Source of the DNA: Ailurus styani
Lineage: Eukaryota > Chordata > Mammalia > Carnivora > Ailuridae
Assembly: GCA_002007465.1 (NCBI GenBank)
Contig: LNAC01000164.1
Location: 2,673,406 to 2,737,405 of the forward strand
DNA length: 64,000 bases
Direction of reading: 5' to 3'
In this document: positions 45,963 through 57,179 of the stretch, one piece after another
How positions within the stretch are numbered: the first letter of the stretch is position 1
Layout: every line of letters starts with the position of its first letter
Notes under the pieces: model-generated
The model's database searches: none
The model's input: only the letters and a program-made list of their open reading frames with translations
What the model was told of the DNA's origin: nothing
Made by a program: the position numbers and the translations under genes

Positions 45963-46157
45963 TTTTTAAAGATTTTTATTTATTTATTTGAGAGAGACAG
46001 AGTGATAGAGCATGAATGGGGTGGAGGGGCTGAGGGAGAGGGAGAAGCAGACTCCTTGCCAAGCAGGGAGCCCGATGTAGGACTCGATCCCAGGACCCTG
46101 GGATCATGACCTGAGCTGAAGGCAGATGCTTAATGGACTGAGCCACCCAGGTGTCCC
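45963..46157 (-). mobile_element. Can-SINE, minus strand
   Basis: TTTAAAGATTTTTATTTATT ... GAGCCACCCAGGTGTCCC. Perfect target copies AAGACTTAATT flank it. It forms an inverted pair with the next SINE. Confidence 0.95.
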
Positions 46158-46194
46158 AAGACTTAATTCTTCTCGTCTTAAAAATTTATAATTT

Positions 46195-46388
46195 GGGCGC
46201 CTGGGTGGCTCAGTGGGTTAATGCCTCTGCTTTCGGCTCAGGTCATGATCTCAGGGTCCTGGGATCGAGGCCCGCATCGGGCTCCCTGCTCAGCGGGGAG
46301 CCTGCTTCCCCCTCTCTCTCTCTGCCTGCCTCTCTGCCTCCTTGTGATCTCTCTCCCTCTGTGAAATAAATAAATAAAATCTTTAAAA
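46195..46388 (+). mobile_element. Young Can-SINE, plus strand
   Basis: GGGCGCCTGGGTGGCTCAGT to AATAAATAAATAAAATCTTT. Perfect 15-bp target copies AAAAATTTATAATTT. Mustelid-like wording. Confidence 0.96.
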
Positions 46389-46539
46389 AAAAATTTATAA
46401 TTTCACTTTCAAAAAGTGTATTGATTATCTGCTATGTGCTGGACACTCTGCTGTACTAGGGATATAGTAGTGAATGAGACAGATAGATCTCACTTCTTAA
46501 ATAGTTGATCTTTTAATCAGAAATTAATATTTTAAAGTC

Positions 46540-47765
46540 AGTTAATACATCATCAAAATAAAAAACTTTTGTGCATATAGCATCAAGAAATTGGAAAAAC
46601 AAACCACAGAATTGGAGAAAATTTTACAAATCATATATCTGATAAGGGACTTGAATCTAGAATATGTAAAGAGCTCTTACAAATCAATAATAAAGACAAA
46701 CAACTCAATTAAAAAATAGGCAAAGGCCCTGAATAGACAGCTGTCCAAAGAAGATATGCAATGTCCAATAAGCATGTGAAAACATACCCAACATCATGAG
46801 CCACCAGGGCAATGTGAATCAAAACCACAGTGAAACAAAATTTTATACTCACTAGAGTGGCTACTATCAAAAAGATAGATAATAAAAAGTGTTGGTGAAA
46901 CTGGAGAAATTGGAACCCTCATGCACTACTAGTGGGAATGTGAAATGATCCAACTGTTTTGAAAAAGAGTCTCCATTCCTCAAATAGTTAAGCATGGAGT
47001 TACTAAAGGACCCAGCACTTTCTTCCTAGGTGTATACCCAAGACGAATGAAAGCATATGTCTACCTAAAAACATAAGTATGAGTATGCATAGTAGCATTA
47101 TTCATAATAGCCACTAAGTGGAAACAACCCAAATGTCGATAAACTTATAAATTGATAAACACAATGTGGTTTATCCATACGATGGAATATTTGACAAAGA
47201 CAAATGAACTACTGATTACATGTTAACACATGGATGGAACTTTAAAAATGCTAAGTGAGGTCTCCTGGGTGGCTCAGTTGTTAAGTGTCTGTCATCAGCT
47301 TAGGTTGTGATCTCAGGGTCCTGGGATCAAGCCCTGCATCAGGCTCCCTGCTCAGTGGGGAACCTGCTTCTCCCTCTCCCCTTGCTTGTATTCCCTCTCT
47401 TGCTGTCTCTCTCTCTCTGTGTCAAATAAATAAATAAAATCTTTAAAAATAAAATAAAATAAAAATGCTAAGTGAGAGAAGTCAGTCACAAAGGAGCTCA
47501 TATTTTATGATGACATTTATAAGAAATATCCAGACTAGGTTAATTTTAAAGAGGCAGGAAGTAGATTAGTGGTTGCCTAATCTTGGGAGGCTGGGAGTTG
47601 GGCAGGTTAGACTGCTAATATGTATGGGTTTTGGTGGGGAGAGTGGTTGATGAAAATGTTTAAAAATTGATTGTGGTGATGGCTGCACAACTCCAAATGT
47701 ATTAAAAGTTATCGGATTGTACACTTTACATGGGTGAATTTTATGTGAATTATACCTTAATAATG
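46540..47765 (+). mobile_element. Old L1 3' end, plus strand, split by a SINE
   Basis: Sense ORF2-end landmarks in order: ACTTGAATCTAGAATATGTA, AATAAGCATGTGAAAACATA, ACTAGTGGGAATGTGAAATG, ATTCATAATAGCCACTAAGT. Then the 3' UTR GTGGTGATGGCTGCACAACT and GGTGAATTTTATGTGAATTA. No intact frame. Confidence 0.85.
47260..47460 (+). mobile_element. Can-SINE inside the old L1
   Basis: GTCTCCTGGGTGGCTCAGTT to the tail AAAATAAAATAAAAT. Perfect 16-bp target copies AAAAATGCTAAGTGAG (47244 and 47461). Confidence 0.96.
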
Positions 47766-47869
47766 GATTATGTAGGGATTTCTTAGACGGGTTAGTTAGG
47801 ACTTTTGTAAGATATTTCATTCTAGCCTCAAATCAAATGTTAAACCATGCACACACTAAGGTTAAGTTT

Positions 47870-48370
47870 TTCTGGTGGGGAGCGGGGGGAGCAGATAGCC
47901 AGTACAGAGGCCCTGAGGCAGGGATAAGCTTGGCGAGTCAGTGAAGCAGCCAGAAGGCTGGTGTTGCTGGAATGGGGTGAACCAGAGGAAAACTAAGAAT
48001 AAATAAGATTGAGGATTATGGCAGTAAAACCTAAGGAACAAGTAAGATACATATTTGGATTTTATTCTAAGCATAATAGAAAGCCACTGTTGGCTTTTCA
48101 GTAGGGGAATAACAAGATCTGATTTATCTTTTTTTTTTTTTTTAAGATTTGTTTGTTTATTTTAGCGTGCCCACAAATAAGGGGAGGGACCAAGGGAGAG
48201 AATCTTCAAGTAGACCCCTGGCTCAGCGTGGAGACTGATGTGGGGCTCGATCTCACAACCCATGAAATCATGACTGTACTGAAACCAAGAGTCTGACACT
48301 TTAGACTGAGCAACCCAGGCGCCCCTGATTTGCACTTTTTGAATGACCCCTCTGGTTACCTGTGGGAAGG
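47870..48370 (+). repeat. Ancient mammalian interspersed repeat, split by a SINE
   Basis: GAGGCCCTGAGGCAGGGATA, TTTGGATTTTATTCTAAGCA, AGCCACTGTTGGCTTTTCAG and, beyond the SINE, GAATGACCCCTCTGGTTACC belong to the same unnamed old family as 7455. Confidence 0.55.
48131..48324 (-). mobile_element. Diverged Can-SINE, minus strand
   Basis: TTTAAGATTTGTTTGTTTAT ... GGGGCTCGATCTCACAACCC ... GAGCAACCCAGGCGCCC. Short target copies CTGATTT. Confidence 0.9.
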
Positions 48371-48374
48371 AACT

Positions 48375-48920
48375 TTTCATATTTTCATAAGGTAGAACCT
48401 CCTATCTTATTGTTTCACTGTCTCGTTGTCTTATACCTCCCATGAGAGGAAGTTCTTCTTGGCATCTCCAAGTCATCCCTTTTCATGAGGATTCTGGAAG
48501 GTAGATCTCATGACGATTATAGCCCTTTCTAACTGGGAAGATTGTTGCTTTCCAGATTAGGACATGGAGTCAGAAAGCTTCATATCTCTGCATGGATGTG
48601 GCTACTTTTATCATGAGATTTTGACTTTGTAGGCTCAGGTCCATGGTGTCTGCTTAGTTTTCCAGTGCTGGGGTTGGCTCTGGCCCTGGTACCCTGGGAC
48701 AAGATAAGTAGGGCAATCCTTTTGCCTCCACCAGCTAATAGCATCCCCGCTTCCTTCCCCTGAGTTGAAGGGCAGTCTTGAGAGGAAGCAATGCATGTTT
48801 CTTGTTGTGTTGATGTCCCACAACCCAGTGGCAGGGTTGTAATGAACTTTTTTATGGCTCCAGGGAACTCTTGAGATTCTGGTAATATGGTGAATTAGAA
48901 CATAAGACAGGAGCTCTGTG
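48375..48920. other. Intronic sequence with no recognised feature
   Basis: No repeat or gene identified. Confidence 0.4.
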
Positions 48921-48924
48921 GCTG

Positions 48925-49330
48925 GGATTGGAATGTGGACTCTACTGCATGTTAGCTGCCTAAACTTGGGCAGGTTATGAATCTCCTCCCCAGTTTCCTC
49001 CTCTGTAAAATGGCAATAATAACACCTATCTCAGGCTGGTTATTGTGGGGGATTAAATGTGTTAATACACATGAAACGTTAAGAAGAATGCCTAGCAGGG
49101 ACGCCTGGGTGGCTCAGTCAGTTAAGTGGCTGCCTTTCTGTCAGGTCATGATTTCTGAGTCCTGGGATTGAGCCCCACATGGTCATTGGGCTCCCTGCCC
49201 AGTGGAGAGTCTGCTTCTCCCTCTCCCTCTGCCCCTCCCCACTGCTTGTGTTCTCTCTCTCTCAAATAAATAAATAAAATCTTAAAAAAAAAAAGAATAC
49301 CTAGCAAGTAGTGCTCAGAATATTAACCTC
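48925..49330 (+). repeat. MIR SINE, plus strand, split by a Can-SINE
   Basis: GGACTCTACTGCATGTTAGC, AACTTGGGCAGGTTATGAAT, TTTCCTCCTCTGTAAAATGG and AATGCCTAGCA, then, after the SINE, AGTAGTGCTCAGAATATTAA. Confidence 0.85.
49098..49292 (+). mobile_element. Can-SINE inside MIR
   Basis: GGGACGCCTGGGTGGCTCAG to AAATAAATAAATAAAATCTT. Target copies AAGAATGCCTAGCA / AAGAATACCTAGCA. Confidence 0.95.
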
Positions 49331-49689
49331 TTTCATTATCTTCTCTTTGTTCCCCCTCAAGTTAACACACAGGGTCAGCTCTGGATGGAAGTGTACTTTT
49401 CTGGGCAAGGTGGTGGTTGGCACAAAGTCATTAGAGGTTTGCTTGCTGTACAAATACTCTTTTTAAATTTAATGTGTATTATTTCGTCTGATTCTAAAAG
49501 TAACACACACTTAGAGTAAGCTTTCCAAACATTAAAGTAATAATATATAATGGAGAAAGTTGAAATTCTATTGAAAGGATGTAGATCAGTTGCAGAGAAG
49601 AACTGCCTCATGGTAGTTAATTTGCTCATGCAACAAATATTTCTCAAACGCCAATTAGGTGCATCCTCTGAGTGTTATTGTGAAGAGTA

Positions 49690-49765
49690 AGAAGGCAGAT
49701 AATGTAAGAGTTCCTAGCACATGCCAGGCACCCAGTAAGTGCTTGGTAATGGTGGCTTTATTACT
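49690..49765 (+). repeat. MIR-like fragment
   Basis: TTCCTAGCACATGCCAGGCA, CCCAGTAAGTGCTTGGTAAT is the MIR 3' part. Confidence 0.6.
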
Positions 49766-49960
49766 TTGGTTACTAGTACCTTGATTAGAGGCAGAGGTGT
49801 GGACATTGTATTTTCTGTAAGCTTTTTCTTGTGTGGAGGGCTGGGGCATCTGGGCCATGAAGGTCTTTGTATAGTGTTCTGGACCTTAAGGGCTTAATCT
49901 GAGCTTTTGGTGGCCTGTTGCTCTGACACCAGTCCCTGTTCTTCCATTGTAGCATCATTT

Positions 49961-50159
49961 TTTTTTTTAAGATTTTGTTTTATTTATTTGACAGAGAGAG
50001 AGAAACAGTGAGAGAGGGAACACAAGCAGGGGGAGTGGGAGAGGGGGAAGCAGGCTTCCTGCCGAGCAGGGAGCCCGACGCGGGGCTCGATCCCAGGACC
50101 CTGGGATCATGACCTGAGCCGAAGGCAGACGCTTAACGACTGAGCCACCCAGTCACCCC
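49961..50159 (-). mobile_element. Can-SINE, minus strand
   Basis: AAGATTTTGTTTTATTTATT ... GAGCCACCCAGTCACCCC. Target copies TAGCATCATTT / TAACATCATTT. Confidence 0.95.
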
Positions 50160-50224
50160 TATAACATCATTTGCAAGAAACAGAACACTGTGAAACCTCT
50201 CTATCCTTTCCTTCTTACTGTTTA

Positions 50225-50680
50225 TTAACTTTTTATTGCTCTATAGCAAATTGCGTCCAAACTGACCGACTTAAAGCAACAGTAATCATTATAGCTCAGT
50301 TTCTGTGAGTCAAGAATTTGGGAGTGTAGTCAAGATGTTGGCTGCAACTGGGGTTGTGGGATCCGCTTCTAGCCTGTATGCCTGACAAGTTGATGTGGGC
50401 TGTTGGTGAGAGGCCTCACTTCCTGTTTAAGTGAGCCTCTGCATGGGGCCGTTCAGGTATCCCTGTAGCTCCCGTCAGAGGGAGCAGTGTAAGAAGGGCG
50501 TAAGTGTTGATGCCTTTTATGATGTAGCCTCAGAAGTCAATACCTCCTCTGTATTATTTTGGTCACATGGATCAGCCATGATTCGGTGTGAGAGGGAACC
50601 ATACAAAGGCATATTCCCAGAAGGCAAGGCATTAGTGGCTATTTTGGAAACCAGCAACCACACCCTTTATCCAGAGACCC
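50225..50680 (+). repeat. Ancient interspersed repeat
   Basis: TTTTATTGCTCTATAGCAAA, ACTTAAAGCAACAGTAATCA, CAGTTTCTGTGAGTCAAGAA, GTCACATGGATCAGCCATGA; same family as 34155. Name uncertain. Confidence 0.6.
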
Positions 50681-51204
50681 TTTCGTAGACACTGTGGGAG
50701 GGGACCCCAGGCATCCAGGGGCTGGCCCAGTCACTTCATAGATACTCATCTGTGAGGTAGGCAGTACTCATTGTGGCTTGCAGAGCCTACCCCTCCCCCA
50801 TGCCCTGGCTTCAGAGTTCAGAGCTGCCTCTTGGCTAAAGTAGTAGCATGTCAGGAGGACAGGCTTTTTTCAGGCTTTGACCAGGATGGTAGATGGAGTG
50901 ATAGAAGACTGTGTACTTCTCTAAGTCTGCCAGTTGTTTGGGCATCCAGACTCTGGATTTCTCAAAGTGGACTAACCAGCCTCTTTCTACAGGATTCTTG
51001 GTTTCAGAGGAGGGAGGCAGTTTTGCTACTTTGAAATCCAGTAATTTCAAGGTGAGGGTGGATGGTGTTATACTTGTAAAAGTCCATTTTCATTCTGTAT
51101 AGTTTTATGTGTTCTGTAAGGAAAAATCTCCCTTACGAGGTGGCAGAGTTGTGAGTTGGTTGGCAAAATAAATTCCCAGGTAAGAGGCTCAACTGTAGAC
51201 AGCT

Positions 51205-51415
51205 TGACAGTCTTTGTATGGAGCAAGTTACTTAACCTATCTTAGCCTTAGTTTCCTCAACCGGGAAAGAGAGAAGACAGTGCTTCACAGACTCACTGTG
51301 AGGATTAAATGCGATAATGTATGTATAGTATAACTAAGTAAACTGCTAGCCCAGAGCACAGCACATGGTAAAGAAATAAGAGCTGTCACTAAAAATATTA
51401 TTAATGTCAATTTAA
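51205..51415 (+). repeat. MIR SINE, plus strand
   Basis: GAGCAAGTTACTTAACCTAT, AGTTTCCTCAACCGGGAAAG, TGAGGATTAAATGCGATAAT, GCCCAGAGCACAGCACATGG follow MIR from core to 3' end. Confidence 0.87.
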
Positions 51416-51423
51416 TCGCCATA

Positions 51424-51468
51424 ACCACCACCACCACCACCATCATGATCATCATCATCGTCGTCATG
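51424..51468. repeat. Trinucleotide repeat (ACC/ATC/GTC)
   Basis: ACC units grade into CAT/ATC and GTC units, a compound trinucleotide microsatellite directly after the MIR. The Met/Val-rich minus-strand frame is an artefact. Confidence 0.95.
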
Positions 51469-51589
51469 CTCATTGACCCTAAGTGGGATGGAGAGGGGGG
51501 CCATGACTTACCAAGCAACACAGAGGCAATCTGGGCCTGAGAACAAGGTCTCCTTCCCTCTTCTTGCTTTCATACTTCCCATCTTGAAT

Positions 51590-51795
51590 GTTCTTCCACG
51601 TGATGCCTGAACCACAAATAGAAGTTTGGGCAACTCCCAATTATCCCTAGTGTGAATAATTCACTCTGAGATAATCTGTGCGACTGGCTAGCTTCCCAAA
51701 TCAGCTGAGTGGATTATTCTCCTCTTTCAATTATTCAACAGTACAAGTAATTGGGAGCTTGTATTAGCATATGAAGGCTGTGAGGTCATCTCCTG
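51590..51795. promoter_or_regulatory. Candidate conserved non-coding element
   Basis: Non-repetitive, with ATAATTCACTCTGAGATAAT, CACGTGATGCCTGA (E-box CACGTG), TCAATTATTCAACAGTACAA and GTATTAGCATATGAAG. Motif density suggests an enhancer; no alignment was made. Confidence 0.4.
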
Positions 51796-51799
51796 TTGT

Positions 51800-52980
51800 T
51801 CTCAGTTGCTCAGCCCTGCGAGGGGTGATGTTTTAGAGGAGCATGGAAGCTGTAGAGCAGGACCCCAAGGGGCGAGGACAGAGGTGGTGACAGGCATGAG
51901 GGTGAAGGACAACAGCCCTAGAATGACCTGGTGGGCGAGGGGAAGCTGCCAACTACAGAGCAGGAGAGCCAGACAGAAGGGTTTACAATGGCTGCCTTCT
52001 CTCCCCCTGGGCCAGAGGAGAGGCCCTGTTGGAGGCAGGGTCGTGCTTCCTTCAGGAGCTCTTGGATTTAAAGTTGACTCTGCAATGTTAGATCTTACTC
52101 GAGTCTTAAAATAGGATTGGCCACCCTCCTCCCTTCTATTTGCTGTTCTCTTTGGCTTCAGGCTACTGTACTAGAAGACTCAAGGAGCCTCTCCTTTCTG
52201 TGAATAGGGTCTCTACACTAAAAGTAACATATATTTATGATGCATTCATATACAAAGTAAATGAGTAAAGATTTATGTGTAGATTTGTAGTACATATGTC
52301 TTTTTGAGTATGTAATGCAAAAACCAGCTCTTACCTCTGAGGGTGGGAGGAATGAAGTTATGAGAAAAGGCTTTTTCCTTTGTGTTCTGTACTTTCTATA
52401 CTATGTGCATTTTTTTTAACCATAAGCTTATATTTGTTTCTAATTAAATGATATAATAAAAGTAAGACATAGAAGAGGAGCTGCTGTTGGGTTTTGTAGC
52501 AGTAGCCCTTTGAGCCGTCATTGTATGTAAACTTGAATTGGCTTGAGTTTTGGGGTGGACCCAGCAGTTTTTTCAGATCCCTTGAGCAAGGTGGCCATTG
52601 AGGCACTGTGCTTGAATACCATGACCCAGACTCTCGTAGAGTCCTGCTCTCCTTGTGGGACTGAACAAGCACGTGTCTGCCCCCACGGCGGACAGTCATC
52701 AGGGCCTTGGCCCTGAGGTGGTCATCCTCCCTCCCTTTCTCTTCTCCTTCCCTGAGGACCCAGAAACCATTTGCCCTGGATCTGCTGGATGCAGGGTTAC
52801 CCTGAAGTTATCAGCACAGTCTCCTCTTTGCCTTTGGGGAGGAGCAAAATTCTTGATTCATACACTATTTTGATGTATATGCTTTGTCCAAGTTCAGTAG
52901 TTTTGAAGAGAGAAGAAGGTTAGTTGCCTTTTGAACTGTTTCTCTAGGTTTAAAAAAATACTTTCATTTAGTTTGTGGCT
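51800..52980. other. Unique intronic sequence, nothing recognised
   Basis: No repeat named. Frames up to 113 codons (minus 52358-52699) are not protein-like. Confidence 0.4.
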
Positions 52981-52997
52981 CAAGAAAAGTTGTTTGA

Positions 52998-53220
52998 GGG
53001 GCGCCTGTGTGGCTCAGTCGGTTAAGCGTCTGCCTTCGGCTCAGGTCGTGATCCCAGGGTCCTGGGATCGAGCTCTGCATCGGGCTCCGTGCTCAGTGGG
53101 GAGTCTGCTTCTCTCTCTCCCTCTGCTGCTCCCCTTGCTTATGCTTGCTCTCTCTCTGTGTGTCAAGTAAATAAATAAAATCTTTAAAATAAAACAACAA
53201 CAACAACAACAAAAAGAGAG
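52998..53220 (+). mobile_element. Can-SINE, plus strand, with (CAA)n tail
   Basis: GGGGCGCCTGTGTGGCTCAG to AAATAAATAAATCTTT-type tail extended by ACAACAACAACAACAAC. Target copies AAGAAAAGTTGTTTGA / AAGAAAAGTCATTTGA. Confidence 0.95.
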
Positions 53221-53239
53221 AAGAAAAGTCATTTGAACT

Positions 53240-54815
53240 CAGTTTGAGGTTTACAGTTACTGAGGTTAACTCCAGGTTTTGGCTGATGATTGGTTCCAGT
53301 GTGTGCTTAGGAAGGGCAGAGGCAAAGTGAGAGGTGGGAACTTCTTTGTCTCTAGGGCTCTCAACAGGAGCAATAAATTGTGATGTGTGTGGAGCAGGAG
53401 CAGAGCCAGCTCAAAGAGCTCTGGCCCAGAGGGCCCATCCATGGGCAGGCTGCTTTTCAGCCTGGCTGGAGGTTCTTACATCTGGGCCCAGCATGGCTGC
53501 ACTGAACCAGACCTTCAAAAGTGGCTCTGGAGTACCAAGCATAGCTAGAGCATTTAGCTCCTCCACATGGGAGCCAAGCTTCATTTTCCTCCATTCCTAG
53601 AAAAGGCCTCAGTGGCAGAAAGAACTTGGTAGCCACATGTTGGCCAACATCACTGATAAGAGCAGGCCCCAGGTTGATGGCGAAATTGACAGAATCGCAT
53701 GAATGTACAGAGCTTGAGAGCTGAAGCCTATATGACTCTGCTGTGTCTGGCTCCTGAGGGTCCCTATGATCTCCTTTCCCTAGCTGGTCTTGGAACAAAG
53801 AGACCTCCTGAATATGTTTCAGCTCTGTGTGGCCTGACAGAGGTCTGAGTTTCCAGAGTCCCTTGAGAAGGGAAGCTGTTTTGATAAAAAGCCAGAGAGA
53901 CAACTGGGGGTGTTGGCTGGAAACTAAGGAGGGAATTTGAGGAGTGTGCAGGAGTGAGCCCAGCAGATGAGGAAGGCCAGGGACCTGTCTTCCTTCAGGC
54001 CACATTAGGGAGAGAACCCCACTGTAAGCCCTTTGTGCTAGGCACTGAGCAAGTGGTGGCTTTGGTGGCAGTGGGGAGGTGGTAGGTTTTCTGTTTCTGT
54101 ACCAAAATACCTGATTCCCTTCTGTAGGAGGTAGGAATATCTTGGGATAGAGAACCACCCTTTGGAACCATTGGTGTGAATGGGAGTTGCTCTGGGCTGA
54201 GCCTCATACCCATCCTTGTGTCCTTACCAAAGGTGTTGAGTGAGATTTCCAGGTTGGGAGGAGTTTCTTCTCTAAGGTTGGTGCTATGGGAAGAATATTC
54301 AAGTTAGCGGGTGCAAAAAGCTTCCAAGGAGTTGGCTACCTGGGAACTTGATATTTTGGTACTATGTAAGTTTCCTAAATATGGAGCTTTTTGGTGTCCA
54401 TGTGGCCCTGTGCTTGGTTAGGCCTTGAGGATAGTCTGCAAGGATGGGCTGCTGTTAAAGGGAGAAGCAGCAGGGCCTTGAGAACATTCACAGTTGATAG
54501 GGTCAGACTGGATGTCTGCAAAAAGATCCTGGTCAGACGGTGACAAACCTGGCCTGCCTCCCACTCGAGCCGTAAGTAACCAGTTATTACTGAGCGTCAT
54601 GGCTTGAGGTGGTATAAAACGGTATGGTGAGCTGTGAAGGCTCCTGCTTGATGTTGTGTTGGTCTCTTTGCTCATTCTTCTATCCTCCACCTTTGGAAAA
54701 TACTTCCTTTCTTTTGGGACTCCCTTCAGCCAAACCATGTGGTCAGGTAAGGGTGCTCATATTTCTTTGGCACCTCTTTCATTCCTGGAGGCTGTATGAC
54801 CTCGACCAGCCACTT
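53240..54815. other. Unique intronic sequence with the longest open frame of the window
   Basis: A 233-codon frame runs on the minus strand at 53457-54158. It has no recognisable domain, membrane pattern or repeats, and no other exon-like context, so I do not call it a gene. No repeat family was recognised in this stretch. Confidence 0.45.
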
Positions 54816-54819
54816 GGCG

Positions 54820-55175
54820 TGCCGCTGCCATCTGTGCAGTGATTGGTCCAGGAGCAGGCATGTGACCACAGCAGAGCCAGTGGAAGTCCTGCCCTGAAAG
54901 TCTGAACTACTTGAGGGGGAGAATGCTTCATGCTGGGATTGATGTGTTTAGGAACTGCCAGTGGGCACCAGTCTCACCCCTGCCTGGACCAAGCAGTCTC
55001 ATCTGGAGAGAGGGAAGCAAAGCCTAGAAATGCAACCTGGCAAAGGACCCTCGCATATTGCTTGAGCCGCCGGTCCCAGTTTGGCTTTGACTTTTATCAT
55101 CCTTCATAATGGAACCCAACAAACCTGTCTTGTTCACTTAGATAACTCTGAGCTCCATTTTAGTTCCTTAAGAAC
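54820..55175 (+). repeat. Ancient repeat, possibly MER/LTR type
   Basis: GCAGAGCCAGTGGAAGTCCT, CAACCTGGCAAAGGACCCTC and CATAATGGAACCCAACAAAC recall an old family; weak. Confidence 0.3.
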
Positions 55176-55379
55176 AAAGTCCTAACTAGTACAAAGCAGC
55201 TTCTGGCTGATCAAACTATTTGCTTCCAAATAACTACAGTCATGTCTAGGGAAGCTTCTCTTCCATGGTGGAGCCCTGTGGCCTGCACTGTACTTCACAC
55301 ACTTTGGGGCTCACTTCATGTTTCTTAGGAGGGTACAAGCACCCTCATCCTCTGCCCCAGCCTTTGGGAAGAGAGTGGA

Positions 55380-55690
55380 GTCCTGAGCCTGGGTTTCCCA
55401 CCTTGCCTCTTGATGTCGGTAAACCTTGTCAGCGATGTCTGCATTTTTCACCTCCTTCCTCCGCTTCTGCAGAGATAAATACGGTCTGTCAGTCTTGCTT
55501 GGCAGGGGCCTTGCCAAACATGCCACTGGTGGGGAGTTTATCGGTATACCGCAGGTGGCCATCTTCCGGATGGAGACAGGATCATACGCGCATGGCACAG
55601 CACTACTCACAGCCATGGGTCTGATCATCTCTCTCCGAAATCTCTCTTCTCCGGTGCCCAGCTCGAGTTGGTGCTGAATGTATTGCCTCC
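55380..55690. promoter_or_regulatory. CpG-retaining patch, candidate regulatory element
   Basis: About eleven CpGs in 300 bp (for example CAGCGATG, TACGGTC, TATCGGTATACCGCAG, CATACGCGCATGG, CTCTCCGAAATC). That is unusual for this intron, where CpG is scarce outside SINEs. Open frames exist on both strands, but none looks like a known protein. Confidence 0.3.
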
Positions 55691-55699
55691 AACATCAGG

Positions 55700-56880
55700 G
55701 CAGTGTTAGATGTTCCTTGCCCACTGCTTTTTTCCCAGACTGCTCGTGCCAGCTGCAGGGCCCTTGTGAGGCTGTTAGGTGTCTCTCTGTGGCAGATTCA
55801 TTGTTCCATATTTTTATTTAATTACTTACTTTTACAGCTCTTAGAATAAATCTAATTATCCATCTGTTATGCTACATTATGCCACTGCAGTTCATGCAAT
55901 TCTTTCTCATTGTATGATATTTGTCAACTTGACCTTGCCCTCTTCCAGTGTTTGTGTTCCTGTGTGGCTCTGTGCCACCACCTTGGTGGATTCCTAGCAT
56001 GTCAGTCTAACAGGGCCCCCAGGCAGAGCCGACTGCAAGTGGCTTTTAGATGGAGCAAAGGTTGGTGTTCCTTGGCATAGTACAGAAGAGGAGAATGGCC
56101 AAGGACCCATCTCTGATATGATGCTGACCTAACCAAGGTCTGGAAAGTTGGACTGGTGTTAGAGTTCCAGAAAAGAAAGCAAGATTTCTAGCTTAGGGTT
56201 TCTGATCTTTCGCCAGAGGGCTGATGTCAAGGAGAACAGCCAGGAGAGGTCAGGTTGAAGAGAGATGACAGTGGCCACCTGTGGATAGGTCTGTGACAGT
56301 CCCACCATGACTGTCAGGTGGTGTCTAACATTAGGATTGAATTAGGGCTGATCTCAGACATGTAGAGGTGAACATTACCTACTAGAGGTTGACTTTGGAA
56401 ACCATGTAGAGGATCCTGGCTTCCAGATCTTGTTTTCCCTCCTGTTACTGCCTAAAATTCTATTATTACCATTAGGAATTAATTTCTTATTTTTTTAATA
56501 CATCTCTTTGTGGGAAAATGTAGATACTCCCCATAGGGTTATCCCCAGGAATCATTGAACAGCTCTGCTGTTTTCCTTTTCACAAGTAGGCAGGGGATGT
56601 GTGGTCGTGGACACACATGAGGAAGTTGTTGAGGGAATCAAAGTAGACGGGGTGGGAAGAGAATGCAAAATTTAGAACATTGGCTGGTGTCTGCCATCTC
56701 TGAGCTCTTGGAGTAAGTAAGATGCTCAGAAAGGGAGGGAGATCATATGCCCTTCCCAATACCGCATCCAGGTGTGGGGCTGGGCAGTCTCAGCAGGGCC
56801 TTGTCCCTTCAGTCCGCTCCTGCCTTACTGAGTATGGGCTTTGGGCTAGACCATGGAAAGTGAGGTTACTGGCAAAGAGA
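55700..56880. other. Unique intronic sequence, nothing recognised
   Basis: No repeat or gene identified. Confidence 0.4.
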
Positions 56881-56889
56881 CAACAAGGC

Positions 56890-57170
56890 ACAATCCATGT
56901 CCTTGAGAGAGTTGACAGTTGAGCAGGGAAAACAGACTGACCAAATCTGTTGAGTGTGATGAAGGAGAAGGAGGGCCTCAAGGAATGCATAGCAGGGGCC
57001 TGATGCAGGTCAGATGGTGAAGGAAGGTTTCTCAGAGGCAATGTCTGGAGTACGCCTTGAAGGTGTAGGCTAGCCTGATGAAGATAAGGACAGAAATGAG
57101 GAGGGCGGGGAAGGGGCTCTCCAGGCAGAAGCAGTAGAGAGCACAGCACATTTGAGTGGAGGAATTCATT
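56890..57170 (+). repeat. Ancient mammalian interspersed repeat
   Basis: GGTGAAGGAAGGTTTCTCAG, GTCTGGAGTACGCCTTGAAG, GGGCTCTCCAGGCAGAAGCA; same unnamed family as 6485 and 7455. Confidence 0.5.
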
Positions 57171-57179
57171 TGGGAGGGG

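Noticed and set aside
51285..51521. Minus-strand 78-codon frame with Met/Val runs resembling a membrane segment
   Set aside because: The run comes from a compound trinucleotide repeat next to an MIR.
55265..55677. Overlapping plus and minus frames of 83-119 codons suggestive of a small gene
   Set aside because: No known protein family, splice structure or polyadenylation context is visible. Kept only as a CpG-rich regulatory candidate.
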